Source: an uncultured Roseburia sp. (lineage in GTDB: Bacteria > Bacillota > Clostridia > Lachnospirales > Lachnospiraceae). Taken from it: DNA of 64,000 bases. Shown here piece after piece: positions 44,733-53,805 of this stretch. The notes under the pieces are model-generated. The model searched no databases. It had not been told where the DNA came from and saw only the letters and a list, made by a program, of their open reading frames with translations. The first letter of the stretch is position 1. Each line of letters starts with the position of its first letter. The stretch spans positions 1 to 64,000 of the forward strand of contig CAAELX010000044.1 of assembly GCA_900756925.1 (NCBI GenBank). Reading direction: 5' to 3'. The translations under genes and the position numbers were made by a program.

Positions 44733-47240
44733 ATGCAGGTAAGAAAAAGAACCTACAGCGGCACAACATCAAACGATGTCAGCCAGAGAGAAATTGACAA
44801 CCGGAAGCTTTCAAGAAGAGCAGCAGCAGCAGAAGGAGTTGTTCTGTTAAAGAATGATGGGGTACTTCCGGTAGCAGCCGATCAGCCGATTGCAATTTTC
44901 GGAAACGGAATCGCGAATATCATCAAGGGAGGAACCGGATCCGGGGATGTCAATTCCAGAGATGTTGTCTCTGTATTAGATGGACTCCGCAATGCCGGAT
45001 ATCCGATCGTAAATGAAGCGGACACACAGAAATATATGGAAGAGTATGACAGAGCTGGCAGAGAATGGGGCGCAGAAGTATTGAGACGGATCGAGGCGCT
45101 TCCGGCTGGAAGTGATATGGCGTTTTTCGGTGTGATCGCGGAAGTAAAAAGAGAGGAAGTTGAAGACATTCCGGTGAAAAAAGAGACGCTTGAGCAGGCA
45201 AAGGCAGTTCTCTATGTGATCAGCCGTATTGCAGGAGAGGGAAACGACCGCTTCACAAAAGAGGGAGATTATTACCTGTCAGAAGGCGAGAAGAAACAGA
45301 TCGCAGAGATCACAAAGTATAACCAGAACATTGTCCTGATTATCAACACCGGTGCGCAGATTGACTTAACCGAGATGCAGCAGAATGAGGCGGTAAAGGG
45401 AATCGTTTATCTGTCACAGCCTGGATGTGAGGCAGGAAATGTCATCGCAGACATCATCTCCGGAAAGGTGAACCCATCCGGTAAGCTGACTTCCACCTGG
45501 AGCGTGAAGTATGAGGATTTCCCGAATGCGGCAACGTTCTCCCATTGCAATGGTGACACGACAAATGAAAAGTATGAGGAAGGCATCTATGTCGGATACC
45601 GTTACTTCGACAGCTTCGGTGTGAAGACGTTATATCCGTTCGGCTATGGCTTATCCTACACAACATTCACAACAGACCACGTACAGGTGGCAGCAGAAGG
45701 CAATACCGTGACGGTGACAGCAACCGTGACAAACACAGGAAAAGCAGCCGGAAAACAGGTTGTGGAAGTGTACGCAGCATGCCCGCAGGAGGCAAGAAGC
45801 AGAGAGTTGAAGAAGCTTGTCGGCTTTAAAAAGACAAGCCTTTTAAAGCCGGGCGAGAGCGAGAACGTGACAGTGGCAGCAGATGCAAAGAACTTTGCTT
45901 CCTTTGATGAGAAGCAGGCAGCATGGGTTGTAGATGCAGGGGAATATGCAATCTTCGTATCCGAGCATGCAGAACAGAATACGTTATCAGGTGTCCTTTC
46001 TGTGGCAGAGGACTGTGTGATCGAGAAAGTATCCCACATTGCACCGCTTCAGGAGGAGTTAAAAGAGCTTGAGGCACCGAAGGCAGTCGCAGATGCATTT
46101 ACAGAGGCATGGAAAGAAGAGGCAGCAGGACTTGCCCGCGTTATATATGCGCCTACGGAAGTAGCAGCAGAAAGAATCCCGGAGAAGGCTCATGCAGCAG
46201 AGGCGAGAGCGATTGCAGAGAAGATGTCAGACGATGAGCTCGTTGCCATGTTAATGGGCGAGATTACAAAGGGACAGGATAATATCCGTGAAAATGAACT
46301 TGTTCCAACCGGAATCTTCGTTCCGGGTGCAGCCGGTGAGACAAGCTGCCGCTTTACTGAGAAGTATGGCGTACCGGCGGTGTCCATGGCAGATGGCCCT
46401 GCAGGACTTCGTCTGATGAAGAGCTATGACGTGGACAACGAGAGCGGATTAATTTATGGATTCAGCCTTCTGTCTGTCCTTGGCGGTGATTTGCTTAAGA
46501 AAGATTACCACAGGGAGAATGTCACAACTTACCATCAGTATGCAACTGCCATCCCGATCGGAACCTTATTAGCACAGACCTGGGATCCAGATGTGATCGA
46601 GGAAGTCGGTAAGATGGTAGGACATGAGATGTTAGAGTTTGGTGTGGCATGGTGGCTTGCACCGGGTATGAATATCCACAGAAATCCACTCTGCGGAAGA
46701 AACTTCGAATACTATTCCGAAGATCCGTTCATCGCAGGTAAGATTGCAGCAGCCATGACAAAGGGTGTCCAGAGTATTCCGGGAATCGGAACGACAATCA
46801 AGCACTATGCGGCAAACAATCAGGAGGACAACAGACAGTTCTCGAACAGTATTCTTTCTGAGCGGGCGCTCCGTGAGATCTACTTAAGAGGATTTGAGAT
46901 TGCGGTGAAGGAGTCACAGCCAATGTGTATTATGACTTCCTATAACCTCATCAATGGGGTACCGGCTGCAAACAACACAGACCTGATCACAACTGCACTG
47001 CGCGGTGAGTGGGATTTCCAGGGAATCGTCATGACAGACTGGACCACAACAAGCTTCGGATCTGCTACTCCGCACAAGTGTGCAGAGGCAGGAAATGACC
47101 TGATCATGCCGGGACATCAGATTGATATCGATGACATCACAAAGGCACTTGCAGATGGAAGCTTAGACCGGGCAAAAGCAGTGGACTGCGTGGCAAGACT
47201 GATCACGGTATTATTCAATACGATCGGCATGGAAGCATAA
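44733..47240 (+). CDS. GH3 beta-glycosidase with permuted domain order, 835 aa
   Basis: A second GH3 enzyme with reversed domains: C-domain first (about 25-215; AAAEGVVLLKNDGVLPVA), Fn3-like domain (about 325-430) and the TIM-barrel last (about 500-835). The nucleophile is D769 in GIVMTDWTT; NIHRNPLCGRNFEYYSEDP and TIKHYAANNQ supply substrate contacts. It lacks the ~130-residue N-terminal domain present in the enzyme at 8859. There is no signal peptide. The start at 44733 (MQVRKRTYSG) has AAGGAGGG about 11 nt upstream; an ATG at 44658 lacks one. It follows the AraC-GH39 regulator and probably cuts the disaccharide imported by the nearby GPH symporter. Confidence 0.93.
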   Translation: MQVRKRTYSGTTSNDVSQREIDNRKLSRRAAAAEGVVLLKNDGVLPVAADQPIAIFGNGIANIIKGGTGSGDVNSRDVVSVLDGLRNAGYPIVNEADTQKYMEEYDRAGREWGAEVLRRIEALPAGSDMAFFGVIAEVKREEVEDIPVKKETLEQAKAVLYVISRIAGEGNDRFTKEGDYYLSEGEKKQIAEITKYNQNIVLIINTGAQIDLTEMQQNEAVKGIVYLSQPGCEAGNVIADIISGKVNPSGKLTSTWSVKYEDFPNAATFSHCNGDTTNEKYEEGIYVGYRYFDSFGVKTLYPFGYGLSYTTFTTDHVQVAAEGNTVTVTATVTNTGKAAGKQVVEVYAACPQEARSRELKKLVGFKKTSLLKPGESENVTVAADAKNFASFDEKQAAWVVDAGEYAIFVSEHAEQNTLSGVLSVAEDCVIEKVSHIAPLQEELKELEAPKAVADAFTEAWKEEAAGLARVIYAPTEVAAERIPEKAHAAEARAIAEKMSDDELVAMLMGEITKGQDNIRENELVPTGIFVPGAAGETSCRFTEKYGVPAVSMADGPAGLRLMKSYDVDNESGLIYGFSLLSVLGGDLLKKDYHRENVTTYHQYATAIPIGTLLAQTWDPDVIEEVGKMVGHEMLEFGVAWWLAPGMNIHRNPLCGRNFEYYSEDPFIAGKIAAAMTKGVQSIPGIGTTIKHYAANNQEDNRQFSNSILSERALREIYLRGFEIAVKESQPMCIMTSYNLINGVPAANNTDLITTALRGEWDFQGIVMTDWTTTSFGSATPHKCAEAGNDLIMPGHQIDIDDITKALADGSLDRAKAVDCVARLITVLFNTIGMEA

Positions 47241-47321
47241 GAGCTGTTTTCAGAAACGGACAGGGTGCACGGATGTAAGTGGTGAACCCTGGCACAGACA
47301 ATAATAAAGGAAAAAGACAGA

Positions 47322-48647
47322 TTATGAAACGGGGAGCTTGACAAGGAAGCAGGTTCCGTGTACGGGAGCATTCAGAACATGGATGCTCCCGTTTTGTTTT
47401 TCGGTCAGCTCTTTTGCGATGCAGAGCCCGAGACCGAAATGCTCCCTGTCTGTATGGGCGTCGTCTGTCCGGTAGAAGCGTTCGAAGATATGAGGCTTCT
47501 TTTCATCCGGGATACCACAGCCGGTGTCGGTGAAGGTGAAGCAGAGATGCCCGTTCTCTTCCCGGCAGGCGAGTGTGACCTGTCCGCCGGATGGAGTATA
47601 GCAGAGCGCGTTATCCACGAGAATGAAAAAAATCTGTTCTGTGCGGTGCAGGTCGCAGAAGCAGTCCGGAAGAATCTCATCCGGGAGGGTGAGGGAGAGC
47701 CGGATGTTTTTTTTGCTGGCAAGAGGTTCGAATTTTTCAAAGGTGTCCAATAAAAGCAGATCCGGCTGGCAGACTTCCGGTTTGAAGGTGAGTGTCTGGG
47801 CATCTGAACCTGCGAGCAGCAGCATATCGTCAATCAGACGCTTCATGCGGACGGTCTCCTCGGACATCAGGTGCAGGAAATGGCTTCGGTCAGTATCGGA
47901 AGTGCATTTCCCCACAGATTCGAGTCCGGAGCGGATGACGGCGAGCGGGGTTCTCAGCTCATGGGAGGCGGAGGCGATGAACTGGCTCTGCCTGCGCCCG
48001 GCGGCATCCACCGGTTCTAATATTTTTCGGATAAAAAAACCGAAAAAGAAAAAGAGCAGGAAAAACGATATAAGATCTGCGGCAGCCACAATTATTTTTA
48101 AAGAAAAAAGCTGTTGCTTTGATCCTTGCAGGGAGCGCAGAAGCAGAAAGTTTAAGTAGTTGTTTCCTTTTGGAATACTGCCGACGGAGGCATCGTAGGG
48201 AGAGCCGTCCTCCGTGGTGAACTGGTATTCGGTGTGGGAGGTGAGCTTTTTGTTTTTCGAGGAGAAAGCGGAGATTTTGGTCTGTGCTTCGGCTTCTCTC
48301 AGTGCTGTTTTGCAGAGTGCCTGCTCAGCAGCGGACTGGTGGTACTGGTCATAGAAGAGAGGCGTCTCATTGTCGTACAGCCAGATGCGGATGGAACTGT
48401 TCTCCTGGAGCTGGTTCAGCCACTGGTGGGAGATCGAGGACTGATCCTGCAGATGAGAGAGGACAGAGGTGACCTCAGTGAGAAAAGAGGTTTCATTTCC
48501 CTGCCGGATATTTTTCTCTGCGACAAAGACACACAGGATGCTTAAGGCGAGGATGACAGCCTGTGTGACGCAGGTGCAGAAAATAGTGAGCCTGCGGTGC
48601 AGATTCCGGTACGGGGTGGTGGAAAAAGAAAATATATAAGAAAACAT
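47322..48647 (-). CDS. Sensor histidine kinase, 441 aa
   Basis: A membrane kinase with two helices (about 20-45 and 180-205) around an extracellular sensor of about 135 residues, then HAMP-less linker, the phospho-acceptor H229 in ASHELRTPLAV, and an HATPase domain with DNALCYTPSG, DTGCGIP and FGLGLCIAKEL. It follows its response regulator by 82 nt. The stop converges with the GH3 gene. The extracellular sensor has no fold that I recognise. Its likely targets are the divergent five-gene operon at 49560. Confidence 0.93.
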   Translation of the reverse strand: MFSYIFSFSTTPYRNLHRRLTIFCTCVTQAVILALSILCVFVAEKNIRQGNETSFLTEVTSVLSHLQDQSSISHQWLNQLQENSSIRIWLYDNETPLFYDQYHQSAAEQALCKTALREAEAQTKISAFSSKNKKLTSHTEYQFTTEDGSPYDASVGSIPKGNNYLNFLLLRSLQGSKQQLFSLKIIVAAADLISFFLLFFFFGFFIRKILEPVDAAGRRQSQFIASASHELRTPLAVIRSGLESVGKCTSDTDRSHFLHLMSEETVRMKRLIDDMLLLAGSDAQTLTFKPEVCQPDLLLLDTFEKFEPLASKKNIRLSLTLPDEILPDCFCDLHRTEQIFFILVDNALCYTPSGGQVTLACREENGHLCFTFTDTGCGIPDEKKPHIFERFYRTDDAHTDREHFGLGLCIAKELTEKQNGSIHVLNAPVHGTCFLVKLPVS

Positions 48648-48729
48648 GTAAGCCTCCTCTGGTAATTTAGAATGGTATCGCGGTATCTGTCGGAAGAGAC
48701 CGGATATCTGGCAAAGAGAAAGGTGTAGC

Positions 48730-49401
48730 TTATGCAGTCAGAGAGTACCCGATTCCCCGGATGGTGCTGACATTAAGCACACTTCCAACGTAGGAAAGCC
48801 GTTTGCGCAGATAATGGATGTAAGTATCAAGGTTACAATCTTCTACCTCCGCATCCACACCCCAGACGCGGCTAAGGAGCACTTCGCGGCGAATGACAAG
48901 CCCGAAACTTCGAAGTAATACCTCAAGCAGCTTTCCTTCCCGTCCAGAGAGCCGTAGGGAGCCTTTGGGTCCACTTAAGAGCCGGACGCTGCAGTCGTAG
49001 GAGATATCGCCGCAGAAAAGCAGACCGTCATCTTCCCATTTTCCGCTGCGCCTGCCGAGGGAGCGGATGCGGGCGGTCAGTTCCTCGAACGCAAAAGGTT
49101 TCACAATATAGTCATCTGCCCCGGCATCTAAGCCCTCAATCCGGTCGTAAAGTTCCCCGAGCGCCGTGATTAAGATGACAGGCGTTGCGATACCGGCAGC
49201 CCTCGCTTTCTGTAAGACGAGCAGTCCGTTCATCGTCGGGAGCATCCTGTCAAGCAGGACAATGTCATAGGCGTCCTGTAAAAAGAGGTCAAGCCCGTCT
49301 CTCCCGTCGTGGCACACATCCACTTCGTAATGTTCCTGCTCCAACTGGAAGCGCAGCGTCTCGCAGAAATTGATATCGTCTTCGATCAGTAAAATTCGCA
49401 T
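48730..49401 (-). CDS. OmpR-family response regulator, 223 aa
   Basis: The receiver domain (1-115) has the acidic pair ED in LLIEDDINF, the phospho-acceptor D51 in VLLDRMLP and the conserved lysine in YIVKPFAF. The winged helix (about 125-220) ends in IRGIGYSL as in OmpR/PhoB proteins. GGAGATAC precedes the ATG. It is the first gene of the TCS pair and is transcribed away from the SBP/ABC operon; the 20-bp-arm inverted repeat at 49447 lies between them and is a natural binding site. Confidence 0.95.
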   Translation of the reverse strand: MRILLIEDDINFCETLRFQLEQEHYEVDVCHDGRDGLDLFLQDAYDIVLLDRMLPTMNGLLVLQKARAAGIATPVILITALGELYDRIEGLDAGADDYIVKPFAFEELTARIRSLGRRSGKWEDDGLLFCGDISYDCSVRLLSGPKGSLRLSGREGKLLEVLLRSFGLVIRREVLLSRVWGVDAEVEDCNLDTYIHYLRKRLSYVGSVLNVSTIRGIGYSLTA

Positions 49402-49446
49402 GATAGTATCTCCTCATTTTCATAGAGACGAGTATAGCACAGGAAT

Positions 49447-49493
49447 CTTAGAAAAGTCTTTAAATTAAAGATGAATTTAAAGATTCTTCTAAG
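49447..49493. promoter_or_regulatory. Long inverted repeat between TCS and ABC operon
   Basis: Arms at 49447-49466 and 49474-49493 are inverted copies of each other over 20 bp with two mismatches (core TCTTTAAATT/AATTTAAAGA), with a 7-nt spacer. It is centred in the 158-nt divergent gap. It probably binds the response regulator to control both operons; a TAAGAT box near 49503 could be a -10 for the forward operon, but no good -35 is present, as expected for an activated promoter. Confidence 0.6.
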
Positions 49494-49559
49494 ATTTCTC
49501 CGGTAAGATAGAGACAGAAAACAGGCAATTACCTAAGAAAACAGGAGAAAGGATGAAAA

Positions 49560-51839
49560 ATGAGTAACGAAAAAATAAAACACAAAAATTTACACAGTCT
49601 GAGTATGCTGTGCATCACAGCCGTATTGCTTTTCCTAAATATAATGCTGTTTTCCACGGTCCTGACGGGCTGCGGAGCAGGAAAAACCAAGGGGACAGAG
49701 AGTGATGGTGCTTCCGGAAACAGTGACAGAACCGGCAGGTTCGTGGAATCAAAAATGGTGCTGCCGGAGGAGATTGGCAGTGTGATCAAAATGAAACAGC
49801 TGTCTGACCAGACCATCGAAGTGGTCGGACGGGACAAGGATTACAGTCTCTGGGTCGCAAAGAGCAGTGATAGCGGAACGACCTGGGCGACTTCCCAGCT
49901 TACGGATATCGCAACCTATGATATCGTGACAATCGCAGATGACGGAACCATCGCAGTGATTGATTATGCGGAAAATGGAAGCTGCCCGGTCACCGTGGTG
50001 GAACCGGATGGAAGCGCACATTCTTTTTCTGTAGAACTGTCAGGGACAGATGGTGTGGTCTATGCGGCTGCACTTGACACGGAGAAAAATCTGGTGATGA
50101 CGGATACGGCTGATGCCACTTATATCATCAACACAGAGGATGGCAGCAAAAAGGGAACACTGGATATCGAGGATGAGACATTTATCTCTTTTCTGGACAT
50201 CATCGGGACGGACTGCATTGCAGTCACAAGGGAAGGTGTGTATCTTTTTGACAGTATAACAGGAAAAGAGAAGGATGAGCTTACCGCTATTTCGGAACTG
50301 ATTCAGGCAGATGACAGCCTTCTCTATCAGCACACAGATTCCGGACAGCCGGTGGTATTTGCGCGGGGCGAAGGTGCGGACAGCATAGTATTTGCATGCT
50401 ATAAGGGAATCTACCATTACACAATAGGCGGGTCTGTCACGGAAGAACTTGTCCCGGGAGCACAGGCAGCTCTTGGCAATAGTGGATCTATCTTTTATGG
50501 AATCAGCATGCAGGATGAGACACATTTTCTGGTAGCTGGCAGTAATGGAATGGAGGCAGCTGTTTACAGCTATGTGTATGATTCGGATGCAGCAGCAAGC
50601 CCGGATCAGGAACTGAATATCTATGCGTTAGAGGATACGGATACATTGCGCCAGGCAGTCAGTATTTTCCGCCAGCAGGAACCGGATATTTATGTAAATC
50701 TTGAGGTCGGAATGACAGACGGCAGCGGTGTCACTCTTGAGGATGCGTTAAAGACATTAAGCACTGATATTCTGGCAGGAAACGGACCGGATGTGCTGAT
50801 TCTTGACGGAATGCCTGTGGACAGCTATATCGGAAAAGGGATTCTTGCAGATATCAGTGATGTGGTGGAGGACGTGGATTCCTCGGACGGACTGATTGCT
50901 TCTATTGTAAAAGGCAGCACAGAGGATGGAAAAATCTATGCGATTCCGACTCGTTTTCTGGTGTCCATCCTTACAGGAGATGAGAAGACGACAGTCGCCG
51001 CCAATTCTTTAAAAACACTTGCTGACCGCATCGTGGCATTGACAAAAGAGCAGAGTACGCCTTACGTGGTACAGGAGAAGATTGCGGAAGGAATGTTACA
51101 GGATCTGTATCTGGCAGATTCCCCGAACTGGGTGAACGAGGATAACAGTCTGGATGAGACAAAAATATCCGATTTTCTGGCACAGACGAAGCGGATCTAC
51201 GATGTGGATGATCACAGCAATGCGGAATCTTATCAGAATTATTCAGAGAGCGGTGTGTTGAACGGGTACCGCTATGGATCGTTTGACAGTCTGGATTTGT
51301 TTACAGGAACATGCAGTGTGGAATTTGGAACGATTGCAGATGTTGCGGATTATCAGACCATGCTCAGTGCAGTATCAGAGGATGGCGCATCCTATAGCAG
51401 TCTTTCTTTTGACGGGCATACTGCCTATGTGCCATTTTTACAGGCGGGAGTGGTAGCCGGTGGCAATGAGGAGGCAGGAAAAGCCTTTGTGAAGACACTG
51501 CTTGGGAAAGAAGCCGGGGAAGGAAGCAATGGAATCCCGGTCAATGAGGCAGCGCTAAAGGTACAGCTTCAGACACTGATGGATCCGACGGAGACATCTT
51601 TGGCCTTCTCCAGAGATGGCAGTGATAAGGTCTACACCATTTATTACCGGTCGCTGACAAATGAGGAAGTGGATGAGATCTTGGCACAGTTAGAGAGTGT
51701 GGACGAACCGGCGCTTGTCGACCGTACCGTCCAGAACCTTGTGGTGGAGCAGGGAAGTAAATATTTAAAGGGTGAATTAAGCCTTGAGCAAGCAGTGAAT
51801 GCGATCATGCAGAAGATGAACCTGTACCTTGCAGAGTAA
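49560..51839 (+). CDS. Lipoprotein: propeller-like domain fused to ABC solute-binding domain, 759 aa
   Basis: A long N-terminal signal ends in lipobox LTGC with C38, so the protein is anchored outside the membrane. Residues ~60-345 consist of repeated short beta segments of the kind DYSLWVAKSSDSGTTWATSQ, resembling a WD40/sialidase-like beta-propeller. From ~350 (LNIYALEDTDTLRQAVSIFR) the sequence is a family-1 solute-binding fold, with TDILAGNGPDVLILDGMPVD as its landmark, to the C-terminus. Such a fusion is unusual; the normal binding protein is about 420-450 residues. It is the first gene of an operon with two permeases, a HlyD-like adaptor and a PCD-like protein. The ligand is unknown. 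Confidence 0.85.
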   Translation: MSNEKIKHKNLHSLSMLCITAVLLFLNIMLFSTVLTGCGAGKTKGTESDGASGNSDRTGRFVESKMVLPEEIGSVIKMKQLSDQTIEVVGRDKDYSLWVAKSSDSGTTWATSQLTDIATYDIVTIADDGTIAVIDYAENGSCPVTVVEPDGSAHSFSVELSGTDGVVYAAALDTEKNLVMTDTADATYIINTEDGSKKGTLDIEDETFISFLDIIGTDCIAVTREGVYLFDSITGKEKDELTAISELIQADDSLLYQHTDSGQPVVFARGEGADSIVFACYKGIYHYTIGGSVTEELVPGAQAALGNSGSIFYGISMQDETHFLVAGSNGMEAAVYSYVYDSDAAASPDQELNIYALEDTDTLRQAVSIFRQQEPDIYVNLEVGMTDGSGVTLEDALKTLSTDILAGNGPDVLILDGMPVDSYIGKGILADISDVVEDVDSSDGLIASIVKGSTEDGKIYAIPTRFLVSILTGDEKTTVAANSLKTLADRIVALTKEQSTPYVVQEKIAEGMLQDLYLADSPNWVNEDNSLDETKISDFLAQTKRIYDVDDHSNAESYQNYSESGVLNGYRYGSFDSLDLFTGTCSVEFGTIADVADYQTMLSAVSEDGASYSSLSFDGHTAYVPFLQAGVVAGGNEEAGKAFVKTLLGKEAGEGSNGIPVNEAALKVQLQTLMDPTETSLAFSRDGSDKVYTIYYRSLTNEEVDEILAQLESVDEPALVDRTVQNLVVEQGSKYLKGELSLEQAVNAIMQKMNLYLAE

Positions 51840-51884
51840 GCAGGTAATTGTGAGCTCCTATTTAAGAAGAGAGGAGAAAAAGAG

Positions 51885-52817
51885 ATGAGAGTCAGCGGAC
51901 AACACAGAAGCAGGAAAAAAAATCCGGGAGTACTATTTCTCCTTCCGGAGCTGGCAGGAGTTCTGATCTTTGGGCTGATCCCGTTTGCGGATGTTGTCAG
52001 ACGTTCTTTTTTTCAGACAGCCAATAAAAGTTTTGCAGGTTTTTCAAATTATAGGGAAGTGGTATCCAATCAGGCGTTCCGGCTTGCAGCGGGGAATACG
52101 GTGCGATTTGTTGGAATCTGCATTCCGGGGCTGCTGATCCTGTCTCTGGTTCTTGCCCTGTTTTTGCAGCAGGGAATGCTCTTTGCTGAGAAAATGAAAA
52201 AGCAACGAAATGTTTCTATGGAACATTTTTACAGAAACGGGGTGGTATGGCTGAAAAGTCTGTATTTGCTTCCAATGGCGATTCCGGCGGCGGGTATAGT
52301 CGTGTTATGGAAGCTGTTGTTTGACAGTTACGGTCTGGTGAATGGAGTTTTGAATCATGGCATACTTGCAGGCTGGATCGGCGCGCGGGACTGGATGAAC
52401 ACAGATGCAGCATTTGGAGTACTTGTGGGAAGTTATATCTGGAAATATTTAGGCTATGACAGCGTCCTCTGGATGGCGGGGATTGCGGCAATCCCGCAGG
52501 ATATTTATGAGGCAGCGAAGGTGGATGGGGCAGGAAAATGGAAAAGCTTCCTCTACATCACCCTGCCAAACCTTGGTCCGGTGGCATTTACCGTGGTTGT
52601 TTTGTCGGTGTTAAATTCCTTCAAGGCATTCCGCGAGGTTTATATGGTGGCAGGCAGTTATCCGCAGGAAAACATTTATCTGTTGCAGCATGTATTTAAC
52701 AACTGGTTCCAGACACTCTCGGTGGACAAAATGGCGGCGGCATCTGTGCTGCTGGCATTTGCCATTGCAGTGTTTGTATGGCTGTTAGAGAGAAGCTGGG
52801 AGAGAGATAGCGAATAG
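51885..52817 (+). CDS. ABC importer permease, MalF/UgpA type, 310 aa
   Basis: An inner-membrane permease with six helices; the EAA loop is YEAAKVDGAGKWKSFLYITL followed by PNLGP. The stretch of residues ~90-110 (EKMKKQRNVSMEHFYRNG) is a longer cytoplasmic loop than usual. AGAGGAG precedes the ATG, 46 nt after the lipoprotein gene. No ATPase is encoded in the operon. Confidence 0.92.
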   Translation: MRVSGQHRSRKKNPGVLFLLPELAGVLIFGLIPFADVVRRSFFQTANKSFAGFSNYREVVSNQAFRLAAGNTVRFVGICIPGLLILSLVLALFLQQGMLFAEKMKKQRNVSMEHFYRNGVVWLKSLYLLPMAIPAAGIVVLWKLLFDSYGLVNGVLNHGILAGWIGARDWMNTDAAFGVLVGSYIWKYLGYDSVLWMAGIAAIPQDIYEAAKVDGAGKWKSFLYITLPNLGPVAFTVVVLSVLNSFKAFREVYMVAGSYPQENIYLLQHVFNNWFQTLSVDKMAAASVLLAFAIAVFVWLLERSWERDSE

Positions 52818-52931
52818 AAAAATGCAGAAGAAAGAGAGTGTAAAAGACGTATTGGTACAGCGTGAGAAAGCAGAACGAAGTCATTGTGGAGATGGATAAG
52901 CAGACAGAAAAAACGAGTGAGGTGATGTGGC

Positions 52932-53768
52932 ATGAAAAAAATAATTTCAATCAGTATGTTGCTTCTGACAGCAGGGACCTGCCTGGCACCGGTTATCTTT
53001 CTTCTGTCAGGGACTTTTATGGGAAATCAGGAAATCTACAACTGCGTGGCACCAGCGCTCGGAGGGAAGGATGGCTTTGCTATCTGGCATTTGCTTCCGC
53101 TGTATCCGACGTTGCAAAATGTTGTGGAGCTGCTGATGGATTCGCCGGAATATTTTCAGATGTTCTGGAACTCGATGCTCTATACCGGGGCGATTCTGGC
53201 GGGGCAGCTTGTGCTCGGTATGCCTGCGGCGTGGGGGCTTGCGAGATATCAGTTTCGCGGAAGGAAAATGGCATATGGACTTTTTATTCTTGTGATGATG
53301 ATGCCGTTTCAGGTGACGATGCTGTCACAGTATCTGGTGCTGAACCGGCTGAATCTGCTGGATTCGCCTGGGGCAGTGATATTGCCGGGCATTTTTTCTA
53401 CGTTCTCTGTGTTCATCATGTACCGGTTTTTTCGTGGGCTGCCGGAGAGTGCGATGGAGGCGGCGCGGGTGGACGGTGCGGGAGAGCTTCGCATTTTTAT
53501 CTGCATCGGTATTCCGCTTGGGAGCCCGGGAATTTTGTCTGCAATGGTCTTTTCATTTCTGGACTGCTACAGCATGCTGGAACAGCCGATGACTTTCTTA
53601 AAAACGAAGAGTCTCTGGCCGCTGTCGCTGTTTCTGCCGGAGATCACGGAACAGAATGCGGGATTTGCGTTCTGCGCATCGCTTGTGACGGTGTTGCCGG
53701 CACTGTTTGTGTTTCTGGCGGGGCAGGATTATCTGGAGCAGGGCATTGCGGTTGGGGTGAATAAGTGA
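52932..53768 (+). CDS. ABC importer permease, MalG/UgpE type, 278 aa
   Basis: The partner permease, with the EAA loop MEAARVDGAGELRIFICIGI and PLGSPG, and helices typical of CUT1 systems. AGGTGAT lies about 7 nt before the ATG. A long overlapping frame (52862-53764) has a poorer composition and no family match, and is rejected. The 114-nt gap before it holds no gene that I can support. Confidence 0.9.
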   Translation: MKKIISISMLLLTAGTCLAPVIFLLSGTFMGNQEIYNCVAPALGGKDGFAIWHLLPLYPTLQNVVELLMDSPEYFQMFWNSMLYTGAILAGQLVLGMPAAWGLARYQFRGRKMAYGLFILVMMMPFQVTMLSQYLVLNRLNLLDSPGAVILPGIFSTFSVFIMYRFFRGLPESAMEAARVDGAGELRIFICIGIPLGSPGILSAMVFSFLDCYSMLEQPMTFLKTKSLWPLSLFLPEITEQNAGFAFCASLVTVLPALFVFLAGQDYLEQGIAVGVNK

Positions 53769-53805
53769 CGCGAAACTCTAATGAAGGTTGTGGGGATAAA
53801 AAGGA

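Noticed and set aside
52862..53764. 300-codon open frame overlapping the MalG-type permease in another frame
   Set aside because: After its first ~23 codons it shows low-complexity Gly/Ala/Cys composition and no family motif, whereas the frame starting at 52932 has EAA-loop and helix patterns of a permease and a good ribosome site.
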